A stretch of DNA of 48,936 nt from an uncultured Pelagibacteraceae bacterium (GTDB lineage Bacteria > Pseudomonadota > Alphaproteobacteria > Pelagibacterales > Pelagibacteraceae): NCBI GenBank assembly GCA_902592275.1, contig CACJDW010000009.1:1-48936 (forward strand), read 5' to 3'. Shown here piece by piece: positions 33,972 through 42,676 of this stretch (the stretch's first letter is position 1; each line of letters starts with the position of its first letter). A program made the position numbers and the translations under genes. The notes under the pieces are model-generated. The model was not told the DNA's origin and made no database searches. It worked only from the letters and a program-made list of their open reading frames with translations.

Positions 33972-36055
33972 TAGAGAACGTCTCTTTTACCAACATGATT
34001 AGCTTTACTCACAATTCCATCTGACTCCATCATATCAATAATTCTTGCAGCTCTATTGTAACCAATTTGGAGCTTCCTTTGTAAAAAAGAAGTGGAAGCT
34101 TTTCCTTCTGATCTTATAATTTCTAAAGCTTGTTGATAGAGTTCGTCTTTATCACCTAGATTTTGATTATCACCCATCTCCTTTTCATCTGCAAAATTTA
34201 AAATTTCATCAACATAATCAGGCTCAGCCTGTGATCTTAAAAAATTGTTTATTTGTTCAATTTCACCATCTGAAACGAAAGGAGCATGAATTCTCACTAT
34301 ACGATTAGCAGAAGACATATATAGCATATCCCCTTTTCCTAATAACTGCTCTGCTCCTTGCTCACCTAAAATTGTTCTACTATCTATTTTTGAAGTAACC
34401 TGAAATGATATTCTTGTTGGAAAATTTGCTTTAATTGTTCCTGTAATTACATCAACACTAGGTCTTTGAGTAGCCATAATAATGTGTATCCCTGCTGCTC
34501 TTGCCATTTGTGATAATTTTTGGATATAGCTTTCAATTTCTTTACCTGCCACTAACATTAAATCCGACATTTCATCAACTACAACAACTATATAGGGCAT
34601 TGGAAGTTTATGTTTTGTATTATAGCCATCGATATTTCTGACTCCTTCTTTAGTCATAAGCCTATATCGACTTTCCATTTCCTTAACCACCCAACCAAGA
34701 ACAGACGCAGCTTTTTTAGCCTCTGTTATTACCGGACACAATAAATGTGGAATTCCTTCATATGTTGAAAGTTCAAGCATTTTTGGATCTATCAAAATAA
34801 ATTTACATTTATCAGGTGTATGTCGATAAAGAAGAGACAAGATAATGGTATTGATACAGACAGATTTACCTGATCCTGTAGTACCTGCGATAAGTAGATG
34901 AGGCATTGATGATAAATCTCCGACTATAGGTTTACCAGAAATACTTTTTCCTAATGCGATCGGCAATTTAATGTCTCTTTTTTTAAAATCAGGATTGTTT
35001 AAAATTTCGCTTAAATAAACATTTTCTCTTACATTGTTTGGCAGTTCAATGCCAACAGTGTTGCTTCCTGGTATTGTAGCTATTCTAGCAGACTCTGAAC
35101 TGGTATTTCTTGCAATGTCATCAGATAAATTAATTATTTTTGAAACCTTGACACCAGCTGCTGGCTCAAACTCATTTAAAGTTACCACAGGTCCATGGCT
35201 TACTTTCTTGATATTGCCATTAACGCCAAAGTCTAAAAGAATTTTTTCTAAAAATTCTGGATCTTTTGTTTCGCTTTTTTCAAGATTTTCTCTCTCTTTT
35301 TTAGAAGGAGTTTTCAATAAATTAAAGTCCGGTAATTTAAATTTAGTTATATTTTTGCTTTTGTTCTCGGCTTTTATAAATGGCAAATCCTCTTGAATAA
35401 GATTTTTTATTTCTTCTTGAGGGATGTATTCACTGATTACTTCACTTTTATCAGTATAATTTTTTCTTTCTTTTTTTGTAAAAAATTTGTTTAAACTTTT
35501 TATTAATTCATAAAATTTTAATGGGTGAAAATTCACACTTATTAAAAATAAAAAAAAATTAAAAATAATTAAAAAATAATAAAAAATTACCTCGTTAATT
35601 AAAATTATTGAATTTAAAAATGTTTGATTTAAATAAGCACCTATAAAGCCACCATTACCATTTATATACAGAGTAAACGCTTCTGAATAAAAATGTGCAA
35701 AAAATAAAGTTCCAAATATGCAATAAATTATTGCAAAGAATATATTTTCAATTATTAAAAAAAATTCTTTGCTTCTAATAATGTTGATACCAGTAACAAT
35801 TAAAGTAAATGAGAAGAAATACGAAACTAGGCCTATTGATTGAAAAAATACATCCGAAATAAAACTTCCTTGAAAACCCAAAATATTTTTAATTTTTGTG
35901 TTTTCTGGAAAAATGAAATTAGGATCTTCTGGTGAATAGGTTATAAGTGCCAATAATAATAAAATCCCAACACAAAAAACAGTTATCCCAAAAATTTCTG
36001 CTATTCTTTTAATAGTAAAATTAGCAAATGAATTAGCTGTTTTTTTTATATCCAT
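33971..36055 (-). CDS. ftsK: DNA translocase FtsK
   Basis: FtsK pumps chromosomes through the closing septum and activates dif recombination. The 694-aa protein has an N-terminal four-helix membrane domain (residues ~1-200), a short linker and the RecA-like motor with Walker A GTTGSGKSVCINT near residue 390, Walker B IVVVVDEMSDLM, and a C-terminal gamma winged-helix (SFLQRKLQIGYNRAARIIDMME) that reads KOPS. It is shorter than the ~1330-aa E. coli protein because the linker is only ~80 residues, in line with small genomes. It is co-oriented with lolA. Confidence 0.97.
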   Translation of the reverse strand: MDIKKTANSFANFTIKRIAEIFGITVFCVGILLLLALITYSPEDPNFIFPENTKIKNILGFQGSFISDVFFQSIGLVSYFFSFTLIVTGINIIRSKEFFLIIENIFFAIIYCIFGTLFFAHFYSEAFTLYINGNGGFIGAYLNQTFLNSIILINEVIFYYFLIIFNFFLFLISVNFHPLKFYELIKSLNKFFTKKERKNYTDKSEVISEYIPQEEIKNLIQEDLPFIKAENKSKNITKFKLPDFNLLKTPSKKERENLEKSETKDPEFLEKILLDFGVNGNIKKVSHGPVVTLNEFEPAAGVKVSKIINLSDDIARNTSSESARIATIPGSNTVGIELPNNVRENVYLSEILNNPDFKKRDIKLPIALGKSISGKPIVGDLSSMPHLLIAGTTGSGKSVCINTIILSLLYRHTPDKCKFILIDPKMLELSTYEGIPHLLCPVITEAKKAASVLGWVVKEMESRYRLMTKEGVRNIDGYNTKHKLPMPYIVVVVDEMSDLMLVAGKEIESYIQKLSQMARAAGIHIIMATQRPSVDVITGTIKANFPTRISFQVTSKIDSRTILGEQGAEQLLGKGDMLYMSSANRIVRIHAPFVSDGEIEQINNFLRSQAEPDYVDEILNFADEKEMGDNQNLGDKDELYQQALEIIRSEGKASTSFLQRKLQIGYNRAARIIDMMESDGIVSKANHVGKRDVL

Positions 36056-36117
36056 ATTTATGAATCAATTTTACCACTTTGTATCATCTAATTTTTCTTG
36101 TTAAAATTAAAAATAAT

Positions 36118-37194
36118 ATGAGAGTTTGTATACTTGGTTCAGGTTTAACTGCTTTAACTTTAGCAAAAGCTTTAGTTAATCAAAATATTTTTGTTGATTT
36201 AATTTCATCGAATAAAAATCATAAAATTAATCATTCTAGAACGATAGGCATTTCAAAGAGTAACTTTAATTATTTTAATAGAAATATAACAAATATAGAA
36301 AAAATTAGCTGGAAATTAAAAAAAATCGAAATTTATACTGATAAAAATAAAAATGAAAAAATATTAAATTTTGAAAATAGAGATGAACAACTTTTTTCAA
36401 TAATAAAAAACTTCCAATTATACGAAGTTTTAAATAAAAGTTTATTTAAAAATAAATATTTTAAAAAAATAAAATCACAAAAAAAATTAATAAAACAAGA
36501 AAAATACAATTTAATAGTAAATACTGAGTACAATAATTTTTTTACAAAAAAATATTTTAGTAAAAAAATTGAAAAATCTTACAATAGTTATGCCTACACA
36601 ACTGTAATTAATCATGAAAAAATTTCAAATCAAATTGCTGTTCAAGTATTTACTAAAATTGGACCACTTGCTTTTTTACCATTATCAAAAAATAAAACTT
36701 CAATTGTGTATTCAATATATAATTCAAAAGATATTGATAAGAAAAAAATAATTCATTTAATAAATCAAAATAATATTAAATATAAAATAAAAAAAATAGA
36801 AAAGATTGAAAATTTTGAATTAAAATCATTTAATTTAAGATCTTATTATCATAATAATATTTTAGCTTTTGGTGATTTGCTGCATAGAATTCATCCACTT
36901 GCTGGCCAAGGGTTTAATATGACAATCAGAGATGTAAATCTTTTTATAAATATAATTAAAAATAAAATAGATTTAGGTTTACCTATCGACAGTTCTGTAA
37001 ATTATGAATTTGAAAAAAATTTTAAACATAAAAATTATATTTTTTCAAATAGCATTGATTTAGTTCAAGAATTTTTTAATTTTGAGAGAAAATTTAATAA
37101 TAATATTTTAAGCAAATCTGTGAAAATTTTAGGAAAAAATCGTTTTATAAATAAATTATTTACCAAAATGGCTGATAAAGGGATAAACTTTTAA
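36118..37194 (+). CDS. FAD-dependent hydroxylase, UbiH/UbiF-like
   Basis: The 358-aa flavoprotein has an N-terminal FAD loop (CILGSGLTALTLAKAL) and the second FAD motif FGDLLHRIHPLAGQGFNMTIRD near residue 263, matching the GDAxHxxxPxxGxGxN pattern of aromatic hydroxylases. Such proteins hydroxylate the ubiquinone ring; the exact position cannot be told. The middle is lysine- and asparagine-rich. I chose ATG 36118 since MRVCILGSG starts a classic Rossmann fold; an ATG 39 bases upstream would add 13 residues. It faces ftsK across 62 bases. Confidence 0.82.
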   Translation: MRVCILGSGLTALTLAKALVNQNIFVDLISSNKNHKINHSRTIGISKSNFNYFNRNITNIEKISWKLKKIEIYTDKNKNEKILNFENRDEQLFSIIKNFQLYEVLNKSLFKNKYFKKIKSQKKLIKQEKYNLIVNTEYNNFFTKKYFSKKIEKSYNSYAYTTVINHEKISNQIAVQVFTKIGPLAFLPLSKNKTSIVYSIYNSKDIDKKKIIHLINQNNIKYKIKKIEKIENFELKSFNLRSYYHNNILAFGDLLHRIHPLAGQGFNMTIRDVNLFINIIKNKIDLGLPIDSSVNYEFEKNFKHKNYIFSNSIDLVQEFFNFERKFNNNILSKSVKILGKNRFINKLFTKMADKGINF

Positions 37195-37195
37195 A

Positions 37196-37840
37196 TTATT
37201 GAATAGTTGTGTTATCAAAATTATCAAAAGTATACGTGCTTAAAATCTGAGAAATTTTTTCTTTTCTATTATCTAAATTTTGTGCTTCTAAAAGCACTTG
37301 TTTTTCCTCTAAAGAAAACGGTGATGCCATAGCTAGCGCATTAATTGTTTCATCAAGACTTTGCTTCTCTAGGGCTTTCCAATTAATTATAAATCCTCTT
37401 TTTTCAAATAATGATTTTAAATCTTTAAAAATCAACTCAAGATCAGAAAATTTTAAATTCTCTTTTTTGTCTTCTAGGTCTTGATAGAAATCTTTAAAAT
37501 TTACTTCTAAAACTCTGTATTTATTTTCTGTACTCAACTCAGCGATTTTTTTAAACCTAATTAAACCTTTAACTTCAATTAAGAACCTCCCATCTTCAGT
37601 TTCTCTAAAGCTGGTGATTTTTCCAAGACAGCCAACTTCATGCAATTCAGGTTTAATTTGTTTAATATTCGAAGTTTTTGGTTGAATCATTCCAATTAGT
37701 TTATTCGATTTCATACTATCGTTTATCATATCTATATAACGTGGTTCGAATATATTTAATGGCACAGTAGTTTTTGGAAATATTATAAAATTGCTCAGAG
37801 GAAATACTGGGATTTTATTTGGAAGATCTTCTTTTTTCAT
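37196..37840 (-). CDS. LON N-terminal substrate-binding domain protein
   Basis: This 214-aa protein is a stand-alone LON substrate-binding domain without the ATPase or protease. It starts KIPVFPLSNFIIFPKTTVPLNIFEPRY, a perfect match to the family, then GMIQPKTSN, VGCLGKITSFRETEDGRFLIEVKG, and a helical end DETINALAMASPFSLEEKQVLLEA. Its function is unknown; it may be a protein-quality or chaperone adaptor. I prefer the ATG at 37840; an ATG 51 bases upstream keeps the frame open but begins with unrelated residues. The 3' end is one base from the UbiH-like gene. Confidence 0.88.
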   Translation of the reverse strand: MKKEDLPNKIPVFPLSNFIIFPKTTVPLNIFEPRYIDMINDSMKSNKLIGMIQPKTSNIKQIKPELHEVGCLGKITSFRETEDGRFLIEVKGLIRFKKIAELSTENKYRVLEVNFKDFYQDLEDKKENLKFSDLELIFKDLKSLFEKRGFIINWKALEKQSLDETINALAMASPFSLEEKQVLLEAQNLDNRKEKISQILSTYTFDNFDNTTIQ

Positions 37841-37978
37841 ATCTAGAAATATAACACATTTAATTTTTTTAATAATATTGAAGTTTGTCACAAACCTAAA
37901 ATAATAATTTTATTTTCTAATTATTTTGTCTCTTGCTTAATATCAAAAAAGGCACTAGTTTTAATACTTATAGAACAA

Positions 37979-38053
37979 GCGGGCATAGCTCAGTGGTAGA
38001 GCGTCTCGTTGCCAACGAGAAGGTCGAGGGTTCGACCCCCTTTGCCCGCTCCA
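37979..38053 (+). tRNA. tRNA-Gly (GCC anticodon)
   Basis: The 75-base sequence folds as a cloverleaf: acceptor stem GCGGGCA/TGCCCGC, D-arm GCTC-GAGC, anticodon stem TCTCG/CGAGA with loop TTGCCAA (GCC, glycine), T-arm GAGGG-TTCGACC-CCCTT, discriminator T and an encoded CCA end. The next start codon lies eight bases after the CCA, so it may be processed from a tRNA-mRNA transcript. Confidence 0.98.
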
Positions 38054-38061
38054 AAAAAATT

Positions 38062-38406
38062 ATGAGTGATCTAGTAAATAAAAAGTGTGTTCCTTGTGAA
38101 GGCAATATTCCTCCATTTAATGCTGAGGAGATACATAAATATCTTAAAAAAGTTGATGGTTGGGAAGTTTTAGAAGATAAAATTGATGGTTTTCATTTAA
38201 TAAAAAGTTTTAAATTTGATAACTTTTTAAAAAGTCAGGAATTTGTAAATAAAGTTGGAGAAATAGCTGAGTCCGAAGGTCATCACCCTGACCTGTGGTT
38301 TGGATGGGGTTATGCTAGAATTAAAATATTCACACATGCAATTAAAGGTCTAGCAGAGAGTGATTTTATTCTTGCCGCAAAAATAGATCAAATATCTAAT
38401 GCCTAA
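38062..38406 (+). CDS. phhB: pterin-4a-carbinolamine dehydratase
   Basis: PhhB dehydrates the carbinolamine formed by aromatic amino-acid hydroxylases and regenerates pterin cofactor. The 114-aa protein has the conserved KKCVPCEG start, then GWEVLEDKIDG, and the active-site EGHHPDLWFGWGYARI followed by FTHAIKGLAESDFILAAKI. The start at 38062 is fixed by the N-terminus; an upstream frame passes through the tRNA and is rejected. Whether phenylalanine hydroxylase exists cannot be told here. It overlaps purH by 11 bases on the other strand. Confidence 0.92.
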   Translation: MSDLVNKKCVPCEGNIPPFNAEEIHKYLKKVDGWEVLEDKIDGFHLIKSFKFDNFLKSQEFVNKVGEIAESEGHHPDLWFGWGYARIKIFTHAIKGLAESDFILAAKIDQISNA

Positions 38407-39934
38407 AGTGTCTTGTCTTTGAGAAAAGAAGCACGGTATCGGTTTCATTTGCAAAGTTAATTATTTCTTTATCTCTTATTGATCCAGAGGGCTGAACTAC
38501 TGCTCTAACACCAGATTGGACTAATTTTTCAATACCATCTACAAAAGGAAAGAATGCATCCGAGGCAGCAACTAAATTATCATTCTGAAGATTAAATTTT
38601 TTCATTTTATTTATTGCTATTTGACAACTATCTAATCTGCTTGGTTGACCAGAACCAATACCAACAGTGGTTTCGTTTGATGCTAAGACTATTGCGTTTG
38701 ATTTGACATACCTGCATACATTGAAAGCAAAAATAAGATCTTTAAGTTGTTTTGACGTTGGTTTTCGTTTTGAAACGATTTTAAAATTTTTAGTTGAAAA
38801 TAAATTTAAGTCCTCTGATTGTATCATTATATTTTGGTTGAATGATACAAATTTAAGAAGTTCTTCAGATGAGTAATTTGTTCCATCAATTAGTCTTAAG
38901 TTTTTTTTAGCTTTTAATATTTTGATAGCACTACTTTCAAATCCATTTGCGATAATCACCTCTAAAAATAATTTATTTAGTTCTAAAGCTAAATTTTTAG
39001 TAATTTTAAAATTACAAGAAACTATTCCACCAAAAGCACTTATGGGATCACAAGAAAGAGCAGATTTATAACTCTCTAAATTGTTATTTTTTGAAGAAAC
39101 TCCACATGGATTTGCATGTTTAACTATGACTGTTCCTTTACCCTTTGGTAAAGATCTTGAAATTGTTAGAGCACTAAATATATCATTATAATTATTGTAA
39201 CTTAGTTGTTTTCCATGAATTTGTCTTAAATTTGTATTCGAACTACTTGAATAGATTGCACTTTGTTGATGAGGATTTTCTCCATATCTAAGTTGTTCTG
39301 TAAGATTTACATGAAAAATTTTTTTATCCGGAAAAATAGTATTTGTTTTTTTATTAAAATAGTCAGAAATAACAGAGTCATAATAAGCTGTCTCAGTGAA
39401 AGCTATCCTTGATAACTTTTCTCTAAAACTTAAGGAAGTGGATCCTTTGAACTTTTTTAATTCTTCAATTAATTCGCCATACTGGTCCGAAGAAGTAATT
39501 ACAGTCACATCATTATAGTTTTTAGCTGCAGACCTAACCATTGTGGGACCACCTACATCTATATTTTCTATAATTTTTTGATGATTATTTGTTTTTTTAA
39601 GAGTGTTCTCAAATGGATAAAAATTAACTATAACTAAATCAATATTCTCAAAATTATTATCTTCAAGATCTTTTAAGTGAGATTTTTTTTCTCTTTTACT
39701 TAAGATCCCTGCATGGATCTTTGGATGTAGAGTTTTTACTCTACCTTCCAAAATTTCAGGGGAATTAGTAAAATCAGATACCTCTAAACAATTAAATTTT
39801 AATTTTTTAATTTCTTTATAAGTACCACCCGAGCTAATTATTTTAATTTTGTTCTTTTTTAAAATATTCAACAATGGTTTTAAGTTGTTTTTGTCAGATA
39901 CAGAGATGAGAGCTGTTTTGATTTTTTTCTTCAT
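38396..39934 (-). CDS. purH: AICAR formyltransferase / IMP cyclohydrolase
   Basis: PurH does the last two steps of IMP synthesis. The 512-aa bifunctional protein has the N-terminal cyclohydrolase (KTALISVSDKNNLKPLLNIL and VDVGGPTMVRSAAKN-like IDVGGPTMVRS), and the formyltransferase with KHANPCGVSS, the CDPISAFGGIVS segment, and GSGQPSRLDS. Length is normal. It is one base from the heparinase-like gene, forming a minus-strand group with rpe. Confidence 0.96.
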   Translation of the reverse strand: MKKKIKTALISVSDKNNLKPLLNILKKNKIKIISSGGTYKEIKKLKFNCLEVSDFTNSPEILEGRVKTLHPKIHAGILSKREKKSHLKDLEDNNFENIDLVIVNFYPFENTLKKTNNHQKIIENIDVGGPTMVRSAAKNYNDVTVITSSDQYGELIEELKKFKGSTSLSFREKLSRIAFTETAYYDSVISDYFNKKTNTIFPDKKIFHVNLTEQLRYGENPHQQSAIYSSSSNTNLRQIHGKQLSYNNYNDIFSALTISRSLPKGKGTVIVKHANPCGVSSKNNNLESYKSALSCDPISAFGGIVSCNFKITKNLALELNKLFLEVIIANGFESSAIKILKAKKNLRLIDGTNYSSEELLKFVSFNQNIMIQSEDLNLFSTKNFKIVSKRKPTSKQLKDLIFAFNVCRYVKSNAIVLASNETTVGIGSGQPSRLDSCQIAINKMKKFNLQNDNLVAASDAFFPFVDGIEKLVQSGVRAVVQPSGSIRDKEIINFANETDTVLLFSKTRHFRH

Positions 39935-41559
39935 TATAATTTACTTATCTCCCATTTTATTATCTGTTCTTTTTCATTATTTATACCTGAGATAAAAATA
40001 TTTTGGTTTTCTTTATATGAATTTTTATTACCGAAATATAAACCATTATCAATATTAATATCAAAGTTATCACAACTAAATTTCCAACCTTCTTCATCTA
40101 ATTCAATTAGTATTGATTTGTTATCTTGTGTTTTCATTACTTTTGAGTTTGGATCAAGATGAAATCTAATATCAAATTTAATTTCTTTACTTGGATTTTT
40201 TCTAAATAACTTATCATGGCCAATAAATTTCATTTGTTCTGGATAGAACTCAATTTCTCTCTCATAAATTGCTCCAAATTTAATTGAATATCCATCGTGC
40301 GTACCTGATATTTTCCAAAAATTATTTTCAAAAACTACATTTTTTTTTGAAACTTTCAGCCCCCTATCAATAATCAAATTTTTCTGATGCTTAGTAAAAT
40401 TACAAGAAGAATAATCCTCAATAGTTAAAGCGCAATGTAGAGATGTACTTTTTGATAATTTATTAAATTTATTATTTCTGTCTGAGTAATAACCAGCATT
40501 TGAAATTAATTTTTGATCATTTGAAAATATTTCAAATGATAATGCACCTGCCTGATAGTCGTTGGAAAAGGTTTTATTAGGACTAGAACCAATATCAGCA
40601 GCAAGAATTATTTTTTTATTCTTAAGTATTGCATAACCCCCCAATTCATTAATTTGACTTTTAAAAGTGTAACCAAACCTTTTTAAGTATTGATCAAATT
40701 CTTTATTTTCAGAGGAATAATTACCATTAAAAAAAATATCTTGTTTAATATTTTGCCATATGAAAGCATAACTTGAGCCCAAATAATAAATGGTTTCTTC
40801 AATATATTCAGGAATTAAACTCTGAGATTCTTTAAACCACTCTTTAATAATAATAAAATATTTTAAATAAAATATTAATTGTCGGATATTTCTTGATTTT
40901 GGAAAGCCTTGATTATCAATTGAAGATTTAATGATATTTTTTAATAAATTTAAACCATTATTAAGATATTGTTTTTCATTTTTGTAAGCTAATCCAGTTA
41001 AAATTATTGCAGCACACCCTATCATTTTATTTTCTACCTCGGTTGGGTTTTTTATTTCATTTAATAAATGGTTAGTTTGTTTTTGGATCATGTGATCAAA
41101 AGCAGATCTGTATTCTTGATCACTATTTTCATAAGTGAGCTGGTGATTTGATAGCCATGAAATAATTCTTTTTGCTGTTAAATCAAATTCCCAACTTTTT
41201 TTTTGATATTTTGCATTATTTGAAATCCAATTTTTTATAATTGTCTGTGTAGTTTTTTTAGAGGACTTTAAATCTAAGCTAAAAAACCAAAAAAAATTAT
41301 TTACTTTTTCATAATCTTTTGAGCTTAAATTATTTTGCCAAATTGACTCAATAGCAAAATCTTCAATTTTATATTTTTTGTTTTGGTATTTAATTATAGA
41401 AGAAAGCAAATGAGGACTTGGTTTATATTGAAAACCACTATCAAAAGTTTTTGATATTTTTTTTTCGTAAAAATTTGAATTTTGATATATTGATTTAAAA
41501 CTGTTTCTTATATTAAAATAAAATTGACCTAAAATGCCTAAGGATTTTGTATTAATCAT
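39934..41559 (-). CDS. heparinase II/III-family protein
   Basis: This 541-aa protein has an N-terminal helical domain and a C-terminal beta-rich region with AGALSFEIFSNDQKLISNAGYY, STSLHCALTIEDYSS, and FDIRFHLDPNSKV, which fit the heparinase II/III-like family. Such proteins are polysaccharide lyases or structural relatives. In Alphaproteobacteria this gene commonly sits next to purH and is linked to an uncharacterised envelope role; its substrate is unknown. No signal peptide is evident, which argues against a secreted lyase. It is probably co-transcribed with rpe (four-base gap). Confidence 0.75.
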   Translation of the reverse strand: MINTKSLGILGQFYFNIRNSFKSIYQNSNFYEKKISKTFDSGFQYKPSPHLLSSIIKYQNKKYKIEDFAIESIWQNNLSSKDYEKVNNFFWFFSLDLKSSKKTTQTIIKNWISNNAKYQKKSWEFDLTAKRIISWLSNHQLTYENSDQEYRSAFDHMIQKQTNHLLNEIKNPTEVENKMIGCAAIILTGLAYKNEKQYLNNGLNLLKNIIKSSIDNQGFPKSRNIRQLIFYLKYFIIIKEWFKESQSLIPEYIEETIYYLGSSYAFIWQNIKQDIFFNGNYSSENKEFDQYLKRFGYTFKSQINELGGYAILKNKKIILAADIGSSPNKTFSNDYQAGALSFEIFSNDQKLISNAGYYSDRNNKFNKLSKSTSLHCALTIEDYSSCNFTKHQKNLIIDRGLKVSKKNVVFENNFWKISGTHDGYSIKFGAIYEREIEFYPEQMKFIGHDKLFRKNPSKEIKFDIRFHLDPNSKVMKTQDNKSILIELDEEGWKFSCDNFDINIDNGLYFGNKNSYKENQNIFISGINNEKEQIIKWEISKL

Positions 41560-41563
41560 TAAC

Positions 41564-42223
41564 TTATTTTAATTTTAATAAATTAATATTTTTCTTTATA
41601 TCTCCATCATTACTTTTGAATACTGTAGTACCTGAAACAAGAATATTTGCACCAGCATCAATTGCACTTTTGCAGTTATCAAAATTGATCCCGCCATCAA
41701 TTTCTATGTCAAAATCTAACTTTTTTTGTTCTTTTACTTTCTTTAGATCTTTGATTTTATCTAAAACTTCTGGCATAAATTTTTGACCTCCAAATCCAGG
41801 ATTTACACTCATAATTAATACTAAATCTATTTGATCTAATAAATCTAAAATCAAATCAATTTTAGTTCCAGGATTAAGTGAAACTCCAACTTTTTTATTT
41901 CTTTCTTTTATTTTTTTAATTGAACTTTCTAAATTATCGGTTGCCTCAGGATGAATAGTGATAATATCAGCTCCTGCATCAGCGTAAGCATCTATATATT
42001 TATGCACTGGTGATATCATTAAATGAACATCAAATTTTAATGAACAATGTTTTCGAAGAGCTTTAATTACCGGTGGTCCTATTGTTAAATTAGGAACAAA
42101 ATGACCATCCATTACATCTACATGAATCATGTCAGCACCACCTTCTTCAAGTCTTTTTATTTCTGACCCTAATTCACTGAAGTCAGCTGATAAAATTGAT
42201 GGAGAAATTTGTATATTTTTCAT
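41564..42223 (-). CDS. rpe: ribulose-phosphate 3-epimerase
   Basis: Rpe interconverts ribulose 5-phosphate and xylulose 5-phosphate in the pentose phosphate pathway. The 219-aa TIM barrel has ISPSILSADFSELG, IHVDVMDGHFVPNLTIGP with the metal-binding His and Asp, FDVHLMI with the second His-Asp set, LIMSVNPGFGGQKF and DIEIDGGINFDN. All catalytic residues appear present. It sits between the small membrane-protein gene and the heparinase-like gene. Confidence 0.97.
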   Translation of the reverse strand: MKNIQISPSILSADFSELGSEIKRLEEGGADMIHVDVMDGHFVPNLTIGPPVIKALRKHCSLKFDVHLMISPVHKYIDAYADAGADIITIHPEATDNLESSIKKIKERNKKVGVSLNPGTKIDLILDLLDQIDLVLIMSVNPGFGGQKFMPEVLDKIKDLKKVKEQKKLDFDIEIDGGINFDNCKSAIDAGANILVSGTTVFKSNDGDIKKNINLLKLK

Positions 42224-42257
42224 TGATTACTAGATTAACTAGTATCAATTTTAAAAA

Positions 42258-42608
42258 TTAAAATGAATTAAAAAATTGATAAATTTGCCTAGAAATTTCA
42301 CTCTCCAACGGAAATGACAACATTCCCATCACTGAATAGCCTAAGATCCAAGGCATTAAATAAAATCTGATCATATAAAAGAACCAAGCAACATATAAAG
42401 GTACTAATGGTCCAATAATAAATGAAGGTGTGATTGGTTTAAATAATTTAATTAAAGGGTTTGTATATTTCACAAATACTCTCATGAAAAAGAATTGTGA
42501 GTCCTCTCTTTGAAAAATATTCATCGCCACTCTTCCAATTAGAGTCCACATTATGATCCCAAGCAAATAATCTATAAAATATATTAAAGGATGAAAATTT
42601 GCTGACAT
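42258..42608 (-). CDS. small membrane protein, possibly YggT-like
   Basis: The 116-aa protein has about three membrane segments (FIDYLLGIIMWTLIGRVAM, GPLVPLYVAWFFYMIRFYLM and the following GMLSF helix). A stretch KYTNPLIKLFKPITPSFI recalls the NP-x-x-P pattern of YggT-type proteins, which have loosely understood roles in membrane or cell shape. The match is weak and I would not name it. It is 34 bases from rpe and shares its operon direction. A terminator hairpin starts 33 bases upstream of it. Confidence 0.6.
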   Translation of the reverse strand: MSANFHPLIYFIDYLLGIIMWTLIGRVAMNIFQREDSQFFFMRVFVKYTNPLIKLFKPITPSFIIGPLVPLYVAWFFYMIRFYLMPWILGYSVMGMLSFPLESEISRQIYQFFNSF

Positions 42609-42640
42609 TTAAAATTTATATTGGAAAATGTATTGAAATA

Positions 42641-42666
42641 AAAGGGGCGAAATTAATCGCCCCTTT
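42641..42666 (-). terminator. Rho-independent terminator after the SSS symporter
   Basis: A perfect 10-bp stem AAAGGGGCGA/TCGCCCCTTT with a 6-base loop lies 11 bases after the symporter stop on the minus strand, followed by TATTTC. It isolates the symporter operon from the small membrane-protein gene. Confidence 0.9.
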
Positions 42667-42676
42667 AAAAGATTAT

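Noticed and set aside
37933..38061. Upstream extension of the pterin dehydratase frame through the tRNA
   Set aside because: The frame crosses tRNA-Gly and the extra residues match no family member, while the KKCVPCEG start fits the ATG at 38062.
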